Part shown: one piece after another, positions 1 to 10,568 of the stretch
Layout: each line of letters begins with the position of its first letter
How positions within the stretch are numbered: position 1 is the stretch's first letter
DNA from: Azospirillum sp. TSO22-1
GTDB taxonomy: Bacteria; Pseudomonadota; Alphaproteobacteria; Azospirillales; Azospirillaceae
DNA length: 63,527 nt
NCBI RefSeq assembly: GCF_003116015.1
Contig: NZ_LGQZ01000035.1
Coordinates: forward strand, 1 to 63,527
Reading direction: 5' to 3'
Program-made: the position numbers and the translations under genes
The notes under the pieces: model-generated
The model's database searches: none
What the model saw: the letters and a program-made list of their open reading frames with translations, nothing else
What the model was told of the DNA's origin: nothing

Positions 1-1
1 G

Positions 2-595
2 TACAAGCAGCCGGGCGAAAAAGCGCTGCCGGTGCGGGCAACCGACTTCGCCTACGACACGCCGGACCCGGCGGCCGGCGGGCTGCGCACCGCCGACATG
101 CAGGACATGTTCTCCGGCCTGCTCGACCGCTTCTCGTTCGAGCTGCTGGGCCGGCGCGAGATGTACGTGCCGTACAACGCCTGGCGCCTGCTCGCCCCCG
201 ACCTGACGCCGGAGGAGGTGTTCTGGTCGGCGCACCCCAACCCGACGCTGACCCGCTACGAGCTGCACCGGGTCTGGGTGGTCGAGGCGACGCTGAAGCG
301 CGGCCTGCGCCACGCCTTCCCGCGGCGCGTCTATTATCTGGACGAGGATTCCTGGCAGATCCTGATGGCCGAGCACTACGGCCCGGATGGCGAGCTGGCG
401 CGCTACGCCGAGGTGCACCCCATCGTGCACCCGCAGGTGCCGGTTCTGCTGCCGGCGCGCGAGATGACCTACGACCTGACGAGCGGGCGCTATCTGGCGG
501 TCGGTCTGGACGGCTCCGAAAAGCCGCCGGGGTTCGACCGGCCGCTGAAGCCGGAGGACTTCACACCGGAGGCGCTGGTGCCAAAGCGGCGGTGA
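2..595 (+). CDS. DUF1329 family protein, C-terminal part
   Basis: The frame is open from base 2, so the N-terminus lies outside the window; about 197 residues are visible. The segment REMYVPYNAWRL, the preceding YDTP-type loop and the C-terminal block describing a pathway from LTRYELHRVWVVEA to YYLDEDSW are typical of the C-terminal half of DUF1329 proteins, a LolA/LolB-like outer-membrane-associated family whose members are usually about 450 residues long and exported. Function is not established for the family; in several bacteria it lies beside DUF1302 proteins and RND-type lipid exporters, but no such neighbour is visible here. The gene converges with fur, with only three bases between the two stop codons. 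Confidence 0.8.
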   Translation, partial: YKQPGEKALPVRATDFAYDTPDPAAGGLRTADMQDMFSGLLDRFSFELLGRREMYVPYNAWRLLAPDLTPEEVFWSAHPNPTLTRYELHRVWVVEATLKRGLRHAFPRRVYYLDEDSWQILMAEHYGPDGELARYAEVHPIVHPQVPVLLPAREMTYDLTSGRYLAVGLDGSEKPPGFDRPLKPEDFTPEALVPKRR

Positions 596-598
596 CGC

Positions 599-1021
599 CT
601 ACCGCTTTTCCTCGTCGCTCAGCGGCACCCCGTAGATCTCCAGCCGGTGGCCGACGATGCGGTAGCCCAGCTCGCGGGCGATGCGCTCCTTCATCGCCTC
701 CAGTTCCGGGTTGGTGAACTCGATCACGTGGCCGGTGCGGGTGTCGATCAGGTGGTCGTGATGCTGCCCGCGCTTCTCCTCATAGCGGGCGCGGCCGTCG
801 CCGAAGTCCACCTTCTCCACCACCTCTGCGTCTTCCAGCAGGCGCATGGTGCGGTAGACCGTGGCGATGGAGATGCGCGGGTCGAGGTGGACGGCGCGGC
901 GGTGCACCTCCTCGACGTCGAGATGGTCCTCCGCCTCCGACAGAACCTGCGAGATGACGCGGCGCTGGCCGGTCATCTTCAAACCTTTTTCCAGGCACAG
1001 CGCCTCGAGCCGTGACGACAT
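599..1021 (-). CDS. fur: Fur family transcriptional regulator
   Basis: A 140-residue ferric-uptake-type repressor. The N-terminal winged helix spans about residues 5-80 and includes ISIATVYRTMRLLE, the recognition region. The dimerisation and metal region holds HHDH at 87-90, H33 and E81. There is no CxxC pair, and the only cysteine is C9, so the structural zinc site of E. coli Fur is absent, as in many alphaproteobacterial Fur/Mur proteins. It may therefore sense iron or manganese. The ATG at 1021 is chosen because a good AGGTCGGGAG site lies just upstream; a longer frame to 1240 has no family similarity. It is divergent from sodC, with 182 bases between the starts. Confidence 0.9.
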   Translation of the reverse strand: MSSRLEALCLEKGLKMTGQRRVISQVLSEAEDHLDVEEVHRRAVHLDPRISIATVYRTMRLLEDAEVVEKVDFGDGRARYEEKRGQHHDHLIDTRTGHVIEFTNPELEAMKERIARELGYRIVGHRLEIYGVPLSDEEKR

Positions 1022-1129
1022 GCGCTCCCGACCTCCCCGCCTTGAACGAGCGACGATCATACCGCCGGCCCGCCGCCCACCGATTGAGCAATGACGCGAC
1101 AGAACGCCGCATCTATGCCAAATCGCCCG

Positions 1130-1159
1130 TTGACGCAACAGCCTTGCTGACGCTGCAAT
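1130..1159 (+). promoter_or_regulatory. Candidate sodC promoter
   Basis: TTGACG (1130-1135) and TGCAAT (1154-1159) are separated by 18 bases, about 45 bases before the sodC start. This fits a housekeeping promoter with a moderate -10 match. It lies in the fur-sodC divergent region, so Fur control of sodC is possible, but no clear Fur box was recognised. Confidence 0.35.
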
Positions 1160-1203
1160 GGCGGGAGCCGGCACACCGGCACAACGACGAGGGGAGTGGA
1201 ACC

Positions 1204-1725
1204 ATGAAGCTGTTCGCACCGGCCGCAGTTGCGGTCGCACTGGCGCTGTGCGCCGGGGGTGCCTTCGCGCAGTCCATGCCGGGCGCGTCGGCCGCCATAA
1301 AGGACGCGGCGGGCAAGGACCTCGGCAAGATCACGCTGACCCAGCACCCCGGCGGCATCGTGATCCGCGGCGAGCTGGAGGGGCTGCCGCCGGGCTGGCA
1401 CGCCTTCCACATCCACGCCGCCGGCAAGTGCGAGCCGGACTTCGCCGCCGCCGGCGGCCACTTCAACCCGAACAACGCCAAGCACGGCCTCGCCGGCAAG
1501 GAGCCGCACGGCGGCGACCTGCCCGGCTTCTACGTGGACGAGCGCGGCCATGCCCGCTTCGAGGCGTTCACCCACGGCGTCTCGCTGAACGACGGCGCCG
1601 CCAACAGCCTGTTCGGCGCCAACGGCACCGCGTTCGTCATCCACGCCAAGACCGACGACTACGCGACCGATCCCGCCGGCAACTCCGGCGACCGCATCGC
1701 CTGCGGCGTCATCAAGAAGGGCTGA
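1204..1725 (+). CDS. sodC: Periplasmic Cu/Zn superoxide dismutase
   Basis: A 173-residue precursor. Residues 1-22 form a signal peptide ending AFA before QS, so the enzyme acts in the periplasm, where it converts superoxide to hydrogen peroxide and oxygen. Metal ligands are visible: HAFHIH (H69, H71), the bridging histidine in GGHFNP (H86), H94 in NAKHG and the late histidine in [10 protein letters not shown] (H147). C76 and C167 can form the conserved disulfide. Length matches bacterial SodC. The ATG at 1204 is preceded by AGGGGAG at good spacing. The divergent fur suggests joint response to metal and oxidative stress, which is inference. Confidence 0.95.
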   Translation: MKLFAPAAVAVALALCAGGAFAQSMPGASAAIKDAAGKDLGKITLTQHPGGIVIRGELEGLPPGWHAFHIHAAGKCEPDFAAAGGHFNPNNAKHGLAGKEPHGGDLPGFYVDERGHARFEAFTHGVSLNDGAANSLFGANGTAFVIHAKTDDYATDPAGNSGDRIACGVIKKG

Positions 1726-1846
1726 TCCGCGCCGCACCGTCCGGCAAACCCTTGCAAATCCGGCGTTTTCGCCCTATCTGAGGGGCTGCCGCGTTTGCAC
1801 CGGGGTTTGCCGGGCGGCGGCCAGCAGCCAGGATTTCCCCGTCTCC

Positions 1847-3100
1847 ATGACCGATTTCAAAGACCTCGGCCTGATCGAGCCCCTTCTGCGCGCCGTCGAG
1901 GCCGAAGGCTACACCACGGCCACGCCGATCCAGGCACAGGCGATTCCGGCGCTGCTCCAGGGGCGCGACGTGCTGGGCCTCGCGCAGACCGGCACCGGCA
2001 AGACCGCGGCCTTCGCGCTGCCGATCCTCCAGCGCCTGTTCGAGAACCGCAGGCGGCTCTCGGCCAAGACCATGCGCGCGCTGGTGCTGACGCCGACGCG
2101 CGAACTGGCCCTGCAGATCCGCGACGGCTTCACCACCTACGGCGGCCACCTGCCGATCCGCTGCACGGTGGTGCACGGCGGCGTCGGGCAGATGCCGCAG
2201 GTGCACGCGCTGGCCCGCGGCACCGACGTGCTGGTCGCCACGCCGGGCCGCCTGCTCGACCTGATGGCGCAGAAGCACGCGGTGCTGTCTTCGGTCGAGG
2301 TGTTCGTGCTGGACGAGGCCGACCGCATGCTCGACATGGGCTTCATCCAGGACGTGCGGACGATCGCCGCCGCGCTGCCGAAGCCGCGGCAGACCCTGCT
2401 GTTCTCCGCCACCATGCCCGACGCGGTGGCCAAGCTGGCGGCCAGCGTCCTCGCCCCGGATCCTCTCCGCATCGAGGTGACGCCGCAGGCCACCACGGTG
2501 GAGCGCATCGACCAGCGCGTGCTGTTCGTCGAGCGCGCCGACAAGCGCCGCCTGCTGGCCGAGTTGCTGGGCGACACCAGCATCGCCCGCACCATCGTCT
2601 TCGCCCGCACCAAGCACGGCGCCGACCGCATCGCCGAGCACCTGAAGAAGGCGGGCGTGTCCGCCGACTCGATCCATGGCGACAAGTCGCAGACCGCGCG
2701 CCAGAAGGCGCTGGACGGCTTCCGCGCCGGCGAGGTGCGGGCGCTGGTGGCGACCGACATTGCGGCGCGCGGCATCGACGTGGACGGCGTGACGCACGTC
2801 ATCAACTTCGACCTGCCGAACGAGCCGGAGAGCTACGTCCACCGCATCGGCCGCACCGCGCGCGCCGGCAGTGCCGGCATGGCGCTGTCCTTCTGCGATG
2901 CCGAGGAGGTGGCCTACCTCAAGGCCATCGAGAAGACCATCCGCCAGCCGGTGCCCGCCGATCCCAGCCACCGCTACCACGCGGCGGCGGTGGCGCAGTT
3001 GCACGCATCGCACAAAGGCGGCGGAGCGCCGAAGCCGGGCGCGCGGCACGACCGCCGGCCGCCGCGGCATGGCGGCGGGCAGAAGAAGAGCGCGGCATAG
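1847..3100 (+). CDS. DEAD-box RNA helicase, RhlE-like
   Basis: A 417-residue ATP-dependent RNA helicase. Ordered motifs are clear: Q-motif region near residue 28, AQTGTGKT (46-53), PTREL (83-87), TPGR (132-135), DEAD (156-159), SAT (187-189), ARGID and [10 protein letters not shown] in the second RecA domain. The last 50 residues are basic and low in complexity (Gly, Arg, His), a common RNA-binding tail. Such proteins act in RNA turnover, ribosome assembly or cold adaptation. The overall length and tail match RhlE-type members better than DeaD, which is longer. It stands alone and converges on ugpC across a palindromic intergenic repeat. Confidence 0.9.
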   Translation: MTDFKDLGLIEPLLRAVEAEGYTTATPIQAQAIPALLQGRDVLGLAQTGTGKTAAFALPILQRLFENRRRLSAKTMRALVLTPTRELALQIRDGFTTYGGHLPIRCTVVHGGVGQMPQVHALARGTDVLVATPGRLLDLMAQKHAVLSSVEVFVLDEADRMLDMGFIQDVRTIAAALPKPRQTLLFSATMPDAVAKLAASVLAPDPLRIEVTPQATTVERIDQRVLFVERADKRRLLAELLGDTSIARTIVFARTKHGADRIAEHLKKAGVSADSIHGDKSQTARQKALDGFRAGEVRALVATDIAARGIDVDGVTHVINFDLPNEPESYVHRIGRTARAGSAGMALSFCDAEEVAYLKAIEKTIRQPVPADPSHRYHAAAVAQLHASHKGGGAPKPGARHDRRPPRHGGGQKKSAA

Positions 3101-3110
3101 CCGACACGTG

Positions 3111-3261
3111 CCCCCACCCTAACCCTTCCCCGCTCTCGGCGGATCCGAAGGATCCGCCTGCCGCGTCAGCGCAAGCAAAGCTTGCGCGAGAGCTCCGCAG
3201 GGGAGGGAACTCCGCCACTCTTCTCCCTCCCCCGCCCAGCGGGGGAGGGTCGGGGTGGGGG
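3111..3261. repeat. G/C-rich nested intergenic palindrome (REP-like), copy 1
   Basis: A 151-base element begins CCCCCACCCTAACCC and ends GGGTCGGGGTGGGGG, an imperfect terminal inverted repeat. Inside are perfect small hairpins: GGCGGATCC-gaa-GGATCCGCC, GCGCAAGC-aaa-GCTTGCGC, and CCTCCCCCGC-ccag-CGGGGGAGGG. It lies between the convergent helicase and ugpC stop codons and probably also ends transcription from both sides. The CCCCCACC/GGTGGGGG core recurs at 6087-6206, and weaker relatives occur near 23.0-23.3 and 52.45 kb. Confidence 0.7.
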
Positions 3262-3272
3262 CAATGCTCCGC

Positions 3273-4334
<1,062 letters not shown>

Positions 4335-4337
4335 GTC

Positions 4338-5186
4338 TTACTTCTCGCTGTCCACAAGGCCCTTGACGAACCACCGCTGCATCAGCACCACCACCGCCAC
4401 CGGCGGCAGCATGGCCAGCATCGTCGTCGCCATGATCAGGTTCCAGTCGGTGGCGGACTCGCCGGTGCCGATCATCGCCACGATGCCGACGACGACCGTC
4501 TGCATCTCGCGGCTGGTGGTGATCAGCAGCGGCCACAGGTACTGGTTCCAGCCATAGATGAAGAGGATGACGAACAGCGCCGCGATGTTGGTGCGCGACA
4601 GCGGCAGCAGCACGTCGACGAAGAACCGCATCGGCCCGGCGCCATCCATCTTCGCGGCCTCCACCAGCTCATCCGGGATGGTCAGGAAGAACTGGCGGAA
4701 CAGCAGCGTGGCGGTGGCGGACGCGATCAGCGGGATGGTCAGCCCGGCGTAGCTGTCGATCAGGCCGAGGTCGGCGACCACCTTGTAGGTCGGGATGATC
4801 CGCACTTCCACCGGCAGCATCAGCGTGATGAAGATCATCCAGAAGAACAGCATCCGGCCCGGAAAGCGGAAGAACGCGATGGCGAAGGCCGACAGGATGG
4901 AGATGACGATCTTCCCCACCGCGATGGTGAGGGCCATGATGACGCTGTTCAGCATCATGGTGCGCACCGGCGTGAAGACGGCCCGCGAGCCGCGGCTCTC
5001 GGTCCAGGCGGTGACGTAGTTGTGCGCCATCTGATCGCCCGGCGTCAGCGGCAGGTTGCCGCGCGCGATGGTTGCCGCGTCCCAGGTCGAGCCGATCAGC
5101 GTCATGTAGATCGGGAAGGCGAAGATCAGGACGCCCAGGATCAGCACGGCGTGCGGCACCCAGTCGATCAGTCTGCGTGCCGTCAT
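4338..5186 (-). CDS. ugpE: sn-Glycerol-3-phosphate ABC importer, permease UgpE
   Basis: A 282-residue inner-membrane permease, close to the usual UgpE length. It has about six hydrophobic segments and the EAA loop [14 protein letters not shown] that contacts the ATPase. The ATG at 5186 overlaps the ugpA stop by four bases (ATGA), indicating translational coupling. It pairs with UgpA to form the channel. Confidence 0.9.
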   Translation of the reverse strand: MTARRLIDWVPHAVLILGVLIFAFPIYMTLIGSTWDAATIARGNLPLTPGDQMAHNYVTAWTESRGSRAVFTPVRTMMLNSVIMALTIAVGKIVISILSAFAIAFFRFPGRMLFFWMIFITLMLPVEVRIIPTYKVVADLGLIDSYAGLTIPLIASATATLLFRQFFLTIPDELVEAAKMDGAGPMRFFVDVLLPLSRTNIAALFVILFIYGWNQYLWPLLITTSREMQTVVVGIVAMIGTGESATDWNLIMATTMLAMLPPVAVVVLMQRWFVKGLVDSEK

Positions 5187-6067
5187 GCGTAGTGCACCTT
5201 GCGTTCGATGAAGCGGAACTGGATCGCCGTCAGCGCCACCACCACCAGCATCAGCAGCACCGACTGCGCCGACGAACTGCCCATGTCGTTGTTGATCACG
5301 CCGTCCAGGTAGACGCGGTAGATCAGCGTCTCGGTCGCCTTGCCCGGCCCGCCCTTGGTCAGCGCGTGGATGACGCCGAAGGTCTCGAAGAAGGCGTAAA
5401 CGACGTTGACCACCAGCAGGAAGAAGGTGGTCGGCGACAGCAGCGGGAAGGTCACCGTCCGGAACCGCCGCACCGGCCCGGCGCCGTCGATGGCCGCCGC
5501 TTCCAGCAGCGAGCGCGGGATCGCCTGCAACCCGGCCAGGAAGAAGATGAAGTTGTAGCTGACCTGCTTCCACGCCGAGGCCGCCACCACCATGAACAGC
5601 GCCTGCGCGTCGTTCAGCCGGTAGTCCCAGCGAAGCCCGATGTTGTTCAGCGCGCGGCCGAGCACGCCGATTTCGGGATTGAAGATGAACAGCCACAGCA
5701 CCGCCGCCACCGCGGGAGCGACCGCATACGGCCAGATCAGCAGCGTCTTGTAGGCGCTCCGCCCACGGATATGGGCGTTCGCCAGCACCGCGAACAGCAG
5801 CGCCAGCACCATCGACAGCACGGTGACGGCAAGGCTGAAGACCGCAGTGACCCGCATGGTCCCGAGGTAGTTCGGGTCGCTCAGCACGACCTCGAAGTTC
5901 TCGAACCAGACGAAGGTCTGGCGCAGGCCGAAGGCGTCCTGCAACAGCATGGACTGCTCGATCGCCTGGGCCGCCGGCCAGTGGAAGAAGACGAGCGTGA
6001 TCGCCACCTGCGGCGCCAGCAGCAGGTAGGGAAGCCACTTGTTCTCGAAGACGACGCGTCGCTGCAT
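5183..6067 (-). CDS. ugpA: sn-Glycerol-3-phosphate ABC importer, permease UgpA
   Basis: A 294-residue permease beginning [17 protein letters not shown]. It has about six membrane segments and the EAA motif [14 protein letters not shown]. The frame stays open upstream to 6154, but that extension translates the intergenic repeat and is glycine/proline filler, so the ATG at 6067 is preferred. It follows ugpB after a 147-base gap occupied by a palindromic repeat, which may damp expression of the membrane components relative to the binding protein. Confidence 0.9.
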   Translation of the reverse strand: MQRRVVFENKWLPYLLLAPQVAITLVFFHWPAAQAIEQSMLLQDAFGLRQTFVWFENFEVVLSDPNYLGTMRVTAVFSLAVTVLSMVLALLFAVLANAHIRGRSAYKTLLIWPYAVAPAVAAVLWLFIFNPEIGVLGRALNNIGLRWDYRLNDAQALFMVVAASAWKQVSYNFIFFLAGLQAIPRSLLEAAAIDGAGPVRRFRTVTFPLLSPTTFFLLVVNVVYAFFETFGVIHALTKGGPGKATETLIYRVYLDGVINNDMGSSSAQSVLLMLVVVALTAIQFRFIERKVHYA

Positions 6068-6086
6068 GGGGTCTCTAAGGCAAGTC

Positions 6087-6206
6087 CCTCCCCCGCCTCC
6101 GGCGGGGGAGGTTAGGTGGGGGCAACGGCTTCTCGGGGAGGCCGCGGCCCCCACCCTTCCCGCTTCGCGGGTCCCTCCCCTCCCCCTGCGGAGCAGGGGG
6201 AGGGAT
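6087..6206. repeat. G/C-rich nested intergenic palindrome (REP-like), copy 2
   Basis: CCTCCCCCGCC-tcc-GGCGGGGGAGG is followed by TTAGGTGGGGGCAA, then CCCCCACCC and a second hairpin TCCCCCTGC-gga-GCAGGGGGA. The stretch GTTAGGTGGGGGCA is nearly the reverse complement of the left end of the element at 3111, so the two are copies of one family in opposite orientation. It sits within the ugp operon between ugpB and ugpA. Confidence 0.7.
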
Positions 6207-6214
6207 TTGCGCCG

Positions 6215-7543
6215 TCACCCCTTGTTCGCCCGCTCGAAGTTGCGCAGCACGGTGTTGCCGCGCTGGACGGCGGTGTCGAGCGCCTGCTGGGCGGACTGCT
6301 GGCCCTGGAAGGCCTTCTCCATCTCCTCCTGGATGATGTTGCGGATCTCCGGCAGGCCGCCGAGGCGCAGGCCCTTGGTGTTCTCCGTCACCTCGGAGCG
6401 CGCCATCTGCAGGTACGGCACGTCCGCGCCGGGGTTCTTGTCGTAGAAGCCCGCGGCCTTCGCCGCCTCGTAGCCCTTGGCGGTGATCGGCAGGTAGCCG
6501 GTGTCCATGTGCCACTTGGCGTCCACCTCGGGCTGGCCGAGGTACTTCAGGAACTCGGCCACCGCCTTGTACTCGTCCGCCGTGCGCTTGGGCGAGGTCA
6601 TGACCCAGAACGAGGCGCCGCCGATGATCGAGTTCTTCGGGGCGTCCTTGACGTCCGGCCAGTAGGGCAGCATGGCGGCGCCCCAGGCGAACTTCGCCTC
6701 CTTGGTGATGCGCAGCCGCAGGCCGGAGGAGGCCATCTGCATGGCGCACTCGCCCGACGGGAAGAGCGCGTCCGGCGCGTTGTCGCGGCCGGCGTACTTG
6801 AACAGGCCGTCCTTCTGCATGTCGATCAGCGTCTGCAGGTGCTTGACGTGCAGCGGGCTGTTGATCTTCAGCTCGGCGTTCAGGCCCTTGAAACCATTCT
6901 CCTGCGTGGCGAACGGCACGTTGTGGATCGAGGAGAACTGCTCGAACTGCGCCCAGGTCGGCCAGGAGGTGGTGAACGGGCAGGACGAGCCCGACGCCTT
7001 CAGCTTCTTGGTCGCCTCGATCAGCTCCGGCCAGGTCTTGGGCGGCGCGTTGGGGTCGAGGCCGGCCTTCTGGAAGGCGTCCTTGTTGTAGAACAGGATG
7101 GTGGTCGAGCTGTTGAACGGCATCGACACCAGCTTGCCGTCCGGCGTCGTGTAGTAGCCGGCAACCGCCGACAGGTAGCTCTTGGGATCCAGGGTCGAGC
7201 CGGTCTCCTGGAGCAGCTGGTACACCGGCTTGATCGCCGGGCCGGCGGCCATCATGGTGGCGGTGCCGACCTCGAACATCTGCACGATGTGCGGCGCGTT
7301 GCCGGCGCGGAAGGCGGCGATGGCGCCCTGCATGGCCTCGGGGTACGAGCCCTTGAAGGTCGGGTTGACCTGGATCTTGTCCTGCGACGCGTTGAAGCCC
7401 TGCACCACCTGCTCCAGCTGGCCGCCGAGCGGCTGCGGCAGGCCGTGCCAGAACTCCAACTGGACCTTCTGCGCGGCGGCGGGGCCGGCCAGCAGGGCGA
7501 GGGCGACCGCCGTGCCGGCAGCCAGCGCGAGACGATTGGACAC
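6215..7543 (-). CDS. ugpB: sn-Glycerol-3-phosphate-binding periplasmic protein
   Basis: A 442-residue solute-binding protein (E. coli UgpB is 438). The signal peptide is residues 1 to about 25, ending PAAAQ; the mature protein begins VQLEFWHGLPQPLGG, a UgpB hallmark. Further family blocks are PFNSSTTILFYNKDAF, SSCPFTTSWPTWAQFEQF and GGASFWVM. It captures glycerol-3-phosphate or glycerophosphodiesters in the periplasm for UgpAEC. A GTG start at 7543 is chosen because AGGGAGGTG lies just upstream and it directly precedes the signal peptide. As first gene of the operon it should be the most highly expressed. Confidence 0.93.
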   Translation of the reverse strand: MSNRLALAAGTAVALALLAGPAAAQKVQLEFWHGLPQPLGGQLEQVVQGFNASQDKIQVNPTFKGSYPEAMQGAIAAFRAGNAPHIVQMFEVGTATMMAAGPAIKPVYQLLQETGSTLDPKSYLSAVAGYYTTPDGKLVSMPFNSSTTILFYNKDAFQKAGLDPNAPPKTWPELIEATKKLKASGSSCPFTTSWPTWAQFEQFSSIHNVPFATQENGFKGLNAELKINSPLHVKHLQTLIDMQKDGLFKYAGRDNAPDALFPSGECAMQMASSGLRLRITKEAKFAWGAAMLPYWPDVKDAPKNSIIGGASFWVMTSPKRTADEYKAVAEFLKYLGQPEVDAKWHMDTGYLPITAKGYEAAKAAGFYDKNPGADVPYLQMARSEVTENTKGLRLGGLPEIRNIIQEEMEKAFQGQQSAQQALDTAVQRGNTVLRNFERANKG

Positions 7544-7865
7544 GATGCACCTCCCTGTTTTTGTGCGGAACGCCGGTACCCTGGTATCCCTAAGCGTCCT
7601 TAGCATGACATTTACGTAAAGGTTAGATGAAAATGCTGGCGCCACGGCGCGCGCATGTCGCCGGCACTTCGGCGGCGTCGTTCCCCCACGGCAAAGGGGT
7701 GTAGCGCGTGTCGGTGAAGCGGATGGTCGCCAGCGGCGGCGGCCAGCCAGCGGCAAGCGTGTGTGACGGCGTCGCCATTGGAACGCCTCCTCCCCGTATT
7801 TTTCACACACCCTGAGGGAGGAAATGGTTCGCTGTCAATCGGCCGGGGGGCAGAGGCCCGGCGGC
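7544..7865. promoter_or_regulatory. Upstream region of ugp with palindrome TTTACGTAAA
   Basis: No credible gene lies in these 322 bases. On the ugp (minus) strand, 70-80 bases before ugpB, there is a perfect 10-base palindrome TTTACGTAAA (7611-7620) followed by TGTCAT, giving CTTTACGTAAATGTCAT. The right half resembles a PHO-box half-site with an AAA spacer; the left half matches poorly. Phosphate control by PhoB is expected for ugp genes but is only weakly supported here. The rest, up to the kinase stop, shows no further structure. Confidence 0.4.
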
Positions 7866-8942
7866 CTACGCCATCGGCGCGTCGTCCAGCACCAGAACCG
7901 GAGCGGCGATCAGGGGGATGTTCAGCGACACCACCGTCCCGCGCCCAAGCCGGGAGCGCACCGCCACCGGGTGCCCCAGCACCGCGGCCAGCCGGCGCAC
8001 CAGCGGCAGGCCGAAGCCGTGACCCTTGGTGCGCTCACGCCCGTCGATCTGGTGGAAGTCGTCGAACAGGCTGGGCAGGTCGGCCTCCGGGATGCCCAGG
8101 CCGGTGTCCCACACCTCCAGCCGCAGCAGCGCGCCGCGCCGCCGCGCGGCGATCAGCACGCCACCCGCCTCGGTGTAGCGGATCGCGTTGTCCACCACGT
8201 GGCGCAGCAGGCGCAGCAGAAGCGCCTGATCGGTGGTGACCGTCGCCTCGGCCGGGCGCACCGACAGGCGCAGCCCCTTCCCCTCGGCCTTCGCCTCGAA
8301 CTCCTGGAGCAGCACGCTGAACATGTCGTCGATGGCGACCGCGCCGCGCTCCGGACGCACCAGCCCGGCCTCCAGCGAGGCGGCATCGAGCACCATGCGG
8401 ATGAAGCCCTCGGCCCCCTGCAGTGCTTGGCCCAAGCGGTCCACAATCTCGCGCGTCTGCGGGTCGCCGGTGCGCGCCTGCAGCAGGTGCAGGAACAGCT
8501 GCATGGCCTGGATCGGCTGGTTCAGGTCGTGTCGTGCGGTGGACAGGAAGCGGCTGCGCACCTTGCGCGCCTCCTCCTCCGGGTTGCGGCCGCGCACCAC
8601 AACGGATCCGTTGGATTCCGCCGCCAGCGTCACCTCGCCGTCCGGCAGCAGGCCGCCGACGGTCAGCGCCATGCCCGACGCCGCCACCGCGCCGACCAGC
8701 GCCGTCAGCGCCGGGGCCTGCGGAATGCCGGCCTCGGCCAGGGTCAGCCCTTCCACCTCGTCGGAGCGGCGGCCCAGCGCCGCGGCAAACGGACGGTTCG
8801 CCACAAGAATCCGTGCCGCCGGGTCCAGCATCGCCAGTCGATCCCCGCCCGCGGCGAGCAGCGCATCCAGCAGATCTTCCCGGCTGCCGGCCAAGCTTTG
8901 GCCGGGCCGTTCGTTCCGCACATCTTGCTTATACTCGCCCAC
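7866..8942 (-). CDS. Sensor histidine kinase, soluble, PAS-like
   Basis: About 358 residues from a GTG at 8942 that has AGGGAGCAGGA upstream; a longer frame to 9014 needs a TTG start. A PAS-like domain occupies about residues 25-110. The phosphoacceptor box is ARHDLNQPIQAM with H138, the variant seen in kinases close to bacteriophytochrome and NahK/FecA-type hybrids. The ATPase domain contains VDNAIRYTE, DTGLGI and GHGFGLPLV. No membrane segment or receiver domain is seen, so it is cytoplasmic and must pass phosphate to a separate protein. The receiver and Hpt genes at 9969-11059 are the nearest candidates, but nothing in sequence proves the pairing. Confidence 0.85.
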   Translation of the reverse strand: MGEYKQDVRNERPGQSLAGSREDLLDALLAAGGDRLAMLDPAARILVANRPFAAALGRRSDEVEGLTLAEAGIPQAPALTALVGAVAASGMALTVGGLLPDGEVTLAAESNGSVVVRGRNPEEEARKVRSRFLSTARHDLNQPIQAMQLFLHLLQARTGDPQTREIVDRLGQALQGAEGFIRMVLDAASLEAGLVRPERGAVAIDDMFSVLLQEFEAKAEGKGLRLSVRPAEATVTTDQALLLRLLRHVVDNAIRYTEAGGVLIAARRRGALLRLEVWDTGLGIPEADLPSLFDDFHQIDGRERTKGHGFGLPLVRRLAAVLGHPVAVRSRLGRGTVVSLNIPLIAAPVLVLDDAPMA

Positions 8943-9117
8943 GACGGTCCTGCTCCCTGACCACTTCCAGCCACAACTATCTTGCGGCGCCGGCTCGCCT
9001 GTCAAATGTGACAATCGTCAGGAGCCATTGGAACAAAGTTAGACCGGGGCACCGGAGCCGCAATACAACAATCCGTGAACGCTGGTGCGGGGCGGCGGCG
9101 GCGGGCTATAAGAGGGC

Positions 9118-9843
9118 ATGACCACTCGCCGCCCCCCCGGCGCCGCCCCAAAGGGGCCGCGCGCGTTGGCCATCGCCGGGCTGCCCGTTCCGCTGGAGTT
9201 GCGCGAGAGCACGCGCACCCGCCGGATGACCCTGCGGGTGGACGCCGGGCGCGGCCTCGTCCAGGTGGTGGTGCCCGCCGGCATGGCCGAGACCGAGGTT
9301 CACCGCTTCATCCTCCGCCACGACGGCTGGCTGCGCGCCCGGCTGGAACAGCTGCCGCCGCGCCTGCCCTTCGTGGACGGCGCCGTGGTGCCGGTGCTGG
9401 GCCGGGACCACGTCATCCGCCATGTCCCCGACCTGCGCGGCGGCACCCGGCGCGAGGACGGGGCGCTGCTGGTCGGCGGCCGGCCGGAGCATGTGGAACG
9501 CCGCGTCCACGACCACCTGATCGCCGAGGCCCGCCGCGAACTGGCCGAGCGCGCCCGCGCCAAGGCGACACGGATCGGCAAGCGGGTGGCGGCGGTGACC
9601 GTGCGCGACACCCGTTCGCGCTGGGGCAGCTGCGCATCAAGCGGCCGGCTGTCCTTCTCCTGGCGGCTGATCCTGACGCCGGAGGCGGTGCTCGACTACG
9701 TGGTCGCGCACGAGGTGGCGCATCTGGTGGAGATGAACCACTCCGCCCGCTTCTGGGCGGTGTGCGCCACGCTGACCGCCGAAGTGAAGGGCCCGCGCGC
9801 CTGGCTGAAAGCCAACGGCGCCCGCCTTCTGCGCTATGGCTGA
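9118..9843 (+). CDS. YgjP-type M48/DUF45 metallopeptidase
   Basis: A 241-residue protein with the zinc-peptidase motif HEVAHLVEMNHSARFW (HExxH, then a third ligand histidine in NHS), preceded by DTRSRWGSCASSGRLSFSW, the diagnostic WGSC block of the YgjP/DUF45 (SprT-related) family. The N-terminal half is a beta-rich domain with RRMTLRVD. The family is cytosolic; YgjP has been linked to nucleotide or DNA-protein metabolism, but its substrate is unsettled. The gene stands alone between the divergent kinase and the receiver gene. Confidence 0.85.
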   Translation: MTTRRPPGAAPKGPRALAIAGLPVPLELRESTRTRRMTLRVDAGRGLVQVVVPAGMAETEVHRFILRHDGWLRARLEQLPPRLPFVDGAVVPVLGRDHVIRHVPDLRGGTRREDGALLVGGRPEHVERRVHDHLIAEARRELAERARAKATRIGKRVAAVTVRDTRSRWGSCASSGRLSFSWRLILTPEAVLDYVVAHEVAHLVEMNHSARFWAVCATLTAEVKGPRAWLKANGARLLRYG

Positions 9844-9968
9844 GGCCTAAGCCGAAAGCGTTACTTCCTCCGTCGCTTGTCGTGTTGCGCGCGATTGTTG
9901 CGACTCTTACGCTTTGATGGTGTCGCGCGGAAACGCGCGCCGGCCGGACCGGATCCTCGGGAGGCTCG

Positions 9969-10568
9969 ATGAAAGCCTATGCCTTCGAGCGCGCGAGCGT
10001 ACTGCTGGTGGACGACAGCGTCTGGATGCGGGTGATCCTGCGGCAGATGCTGAAGTCCCTGGGCTTTTCCCGTATCCACGAGGCCGAGGCCGGCGACGCC
10101 GCGCTGGCCCTCGTGGACTCCGCGCCACCCGACATCGTGCTGGTCGACTGGGACATGAAGCCGATGGACGGGCTGGAGCTGACGCGGCGCCTCCGCCGGT
10201 TGCCGGGTGAGGCGCGCTACGTGCCGGTCATCATGATCTCCGCCTACAGCACGCTGGGCAACGTGCTGGCGGCGCGCAACGCCGGGGTCAACGAGTTCCT
10301 GGTCAAGCCGGCCTCGCCGCAGACCATGTACCACCACCTGGTGTCCGTCATCGAACGGCCGCGCCCGTTCGTCGAGGCGCCGGGCTATCGCGGACCGGAC
10401 CGCCGCCGCCGCGGCGCCTCCGACGACGATACGCCGCGCCGGCGCAGCACCGACCACCAGTCGCCGCCGCTGGGCCCCGCCGACCGGCCCCTGTCGCAGA
10501 GCGAGATCACCGCGATCATGGGCGGCGCCACCACGCTGCCCGCCCAACCGATGGAGGCCGGTGAATGA
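9969..10568 (+). CDS. Response regulator receiver protein, no output domain
   Basis: A 199-residue protein with a CheY-like receiver at 8-130: acidic pair D15-D16, phospho-acceptor D60 in LVDWDM, S91 and K113 in FLVKP. The tail of about 65 residues begins GYRGPDRRRRG, an Arg-rich motif common after receivers in Rhodospirillales, and has no DNA-binding or enzymatic fold. It probably signals through protein contacts. The stop overlaps the start of the Hpt gene by four bases (ATGA), so the two are co-translated and very likely work in one phosphorelay. Confidence 0.88.
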   Translation: MKAYAFERASVLLVDDSVWMRVILRQMLKSLGFSRIHEAEAGDAALALVDSAPPDIVLVDWDMKPMDGLELTRRLRRLPGEARYVPVIMISAYSTLGNVLAARNAGVNEFLVKPASPQTMYHHLVSVIERPRPFVEAPGYRGPDRRRRGASDDDTPRRRSTDHQSPPLGPADRPLSQSEITAIMGGATTLPAQPMEAGE

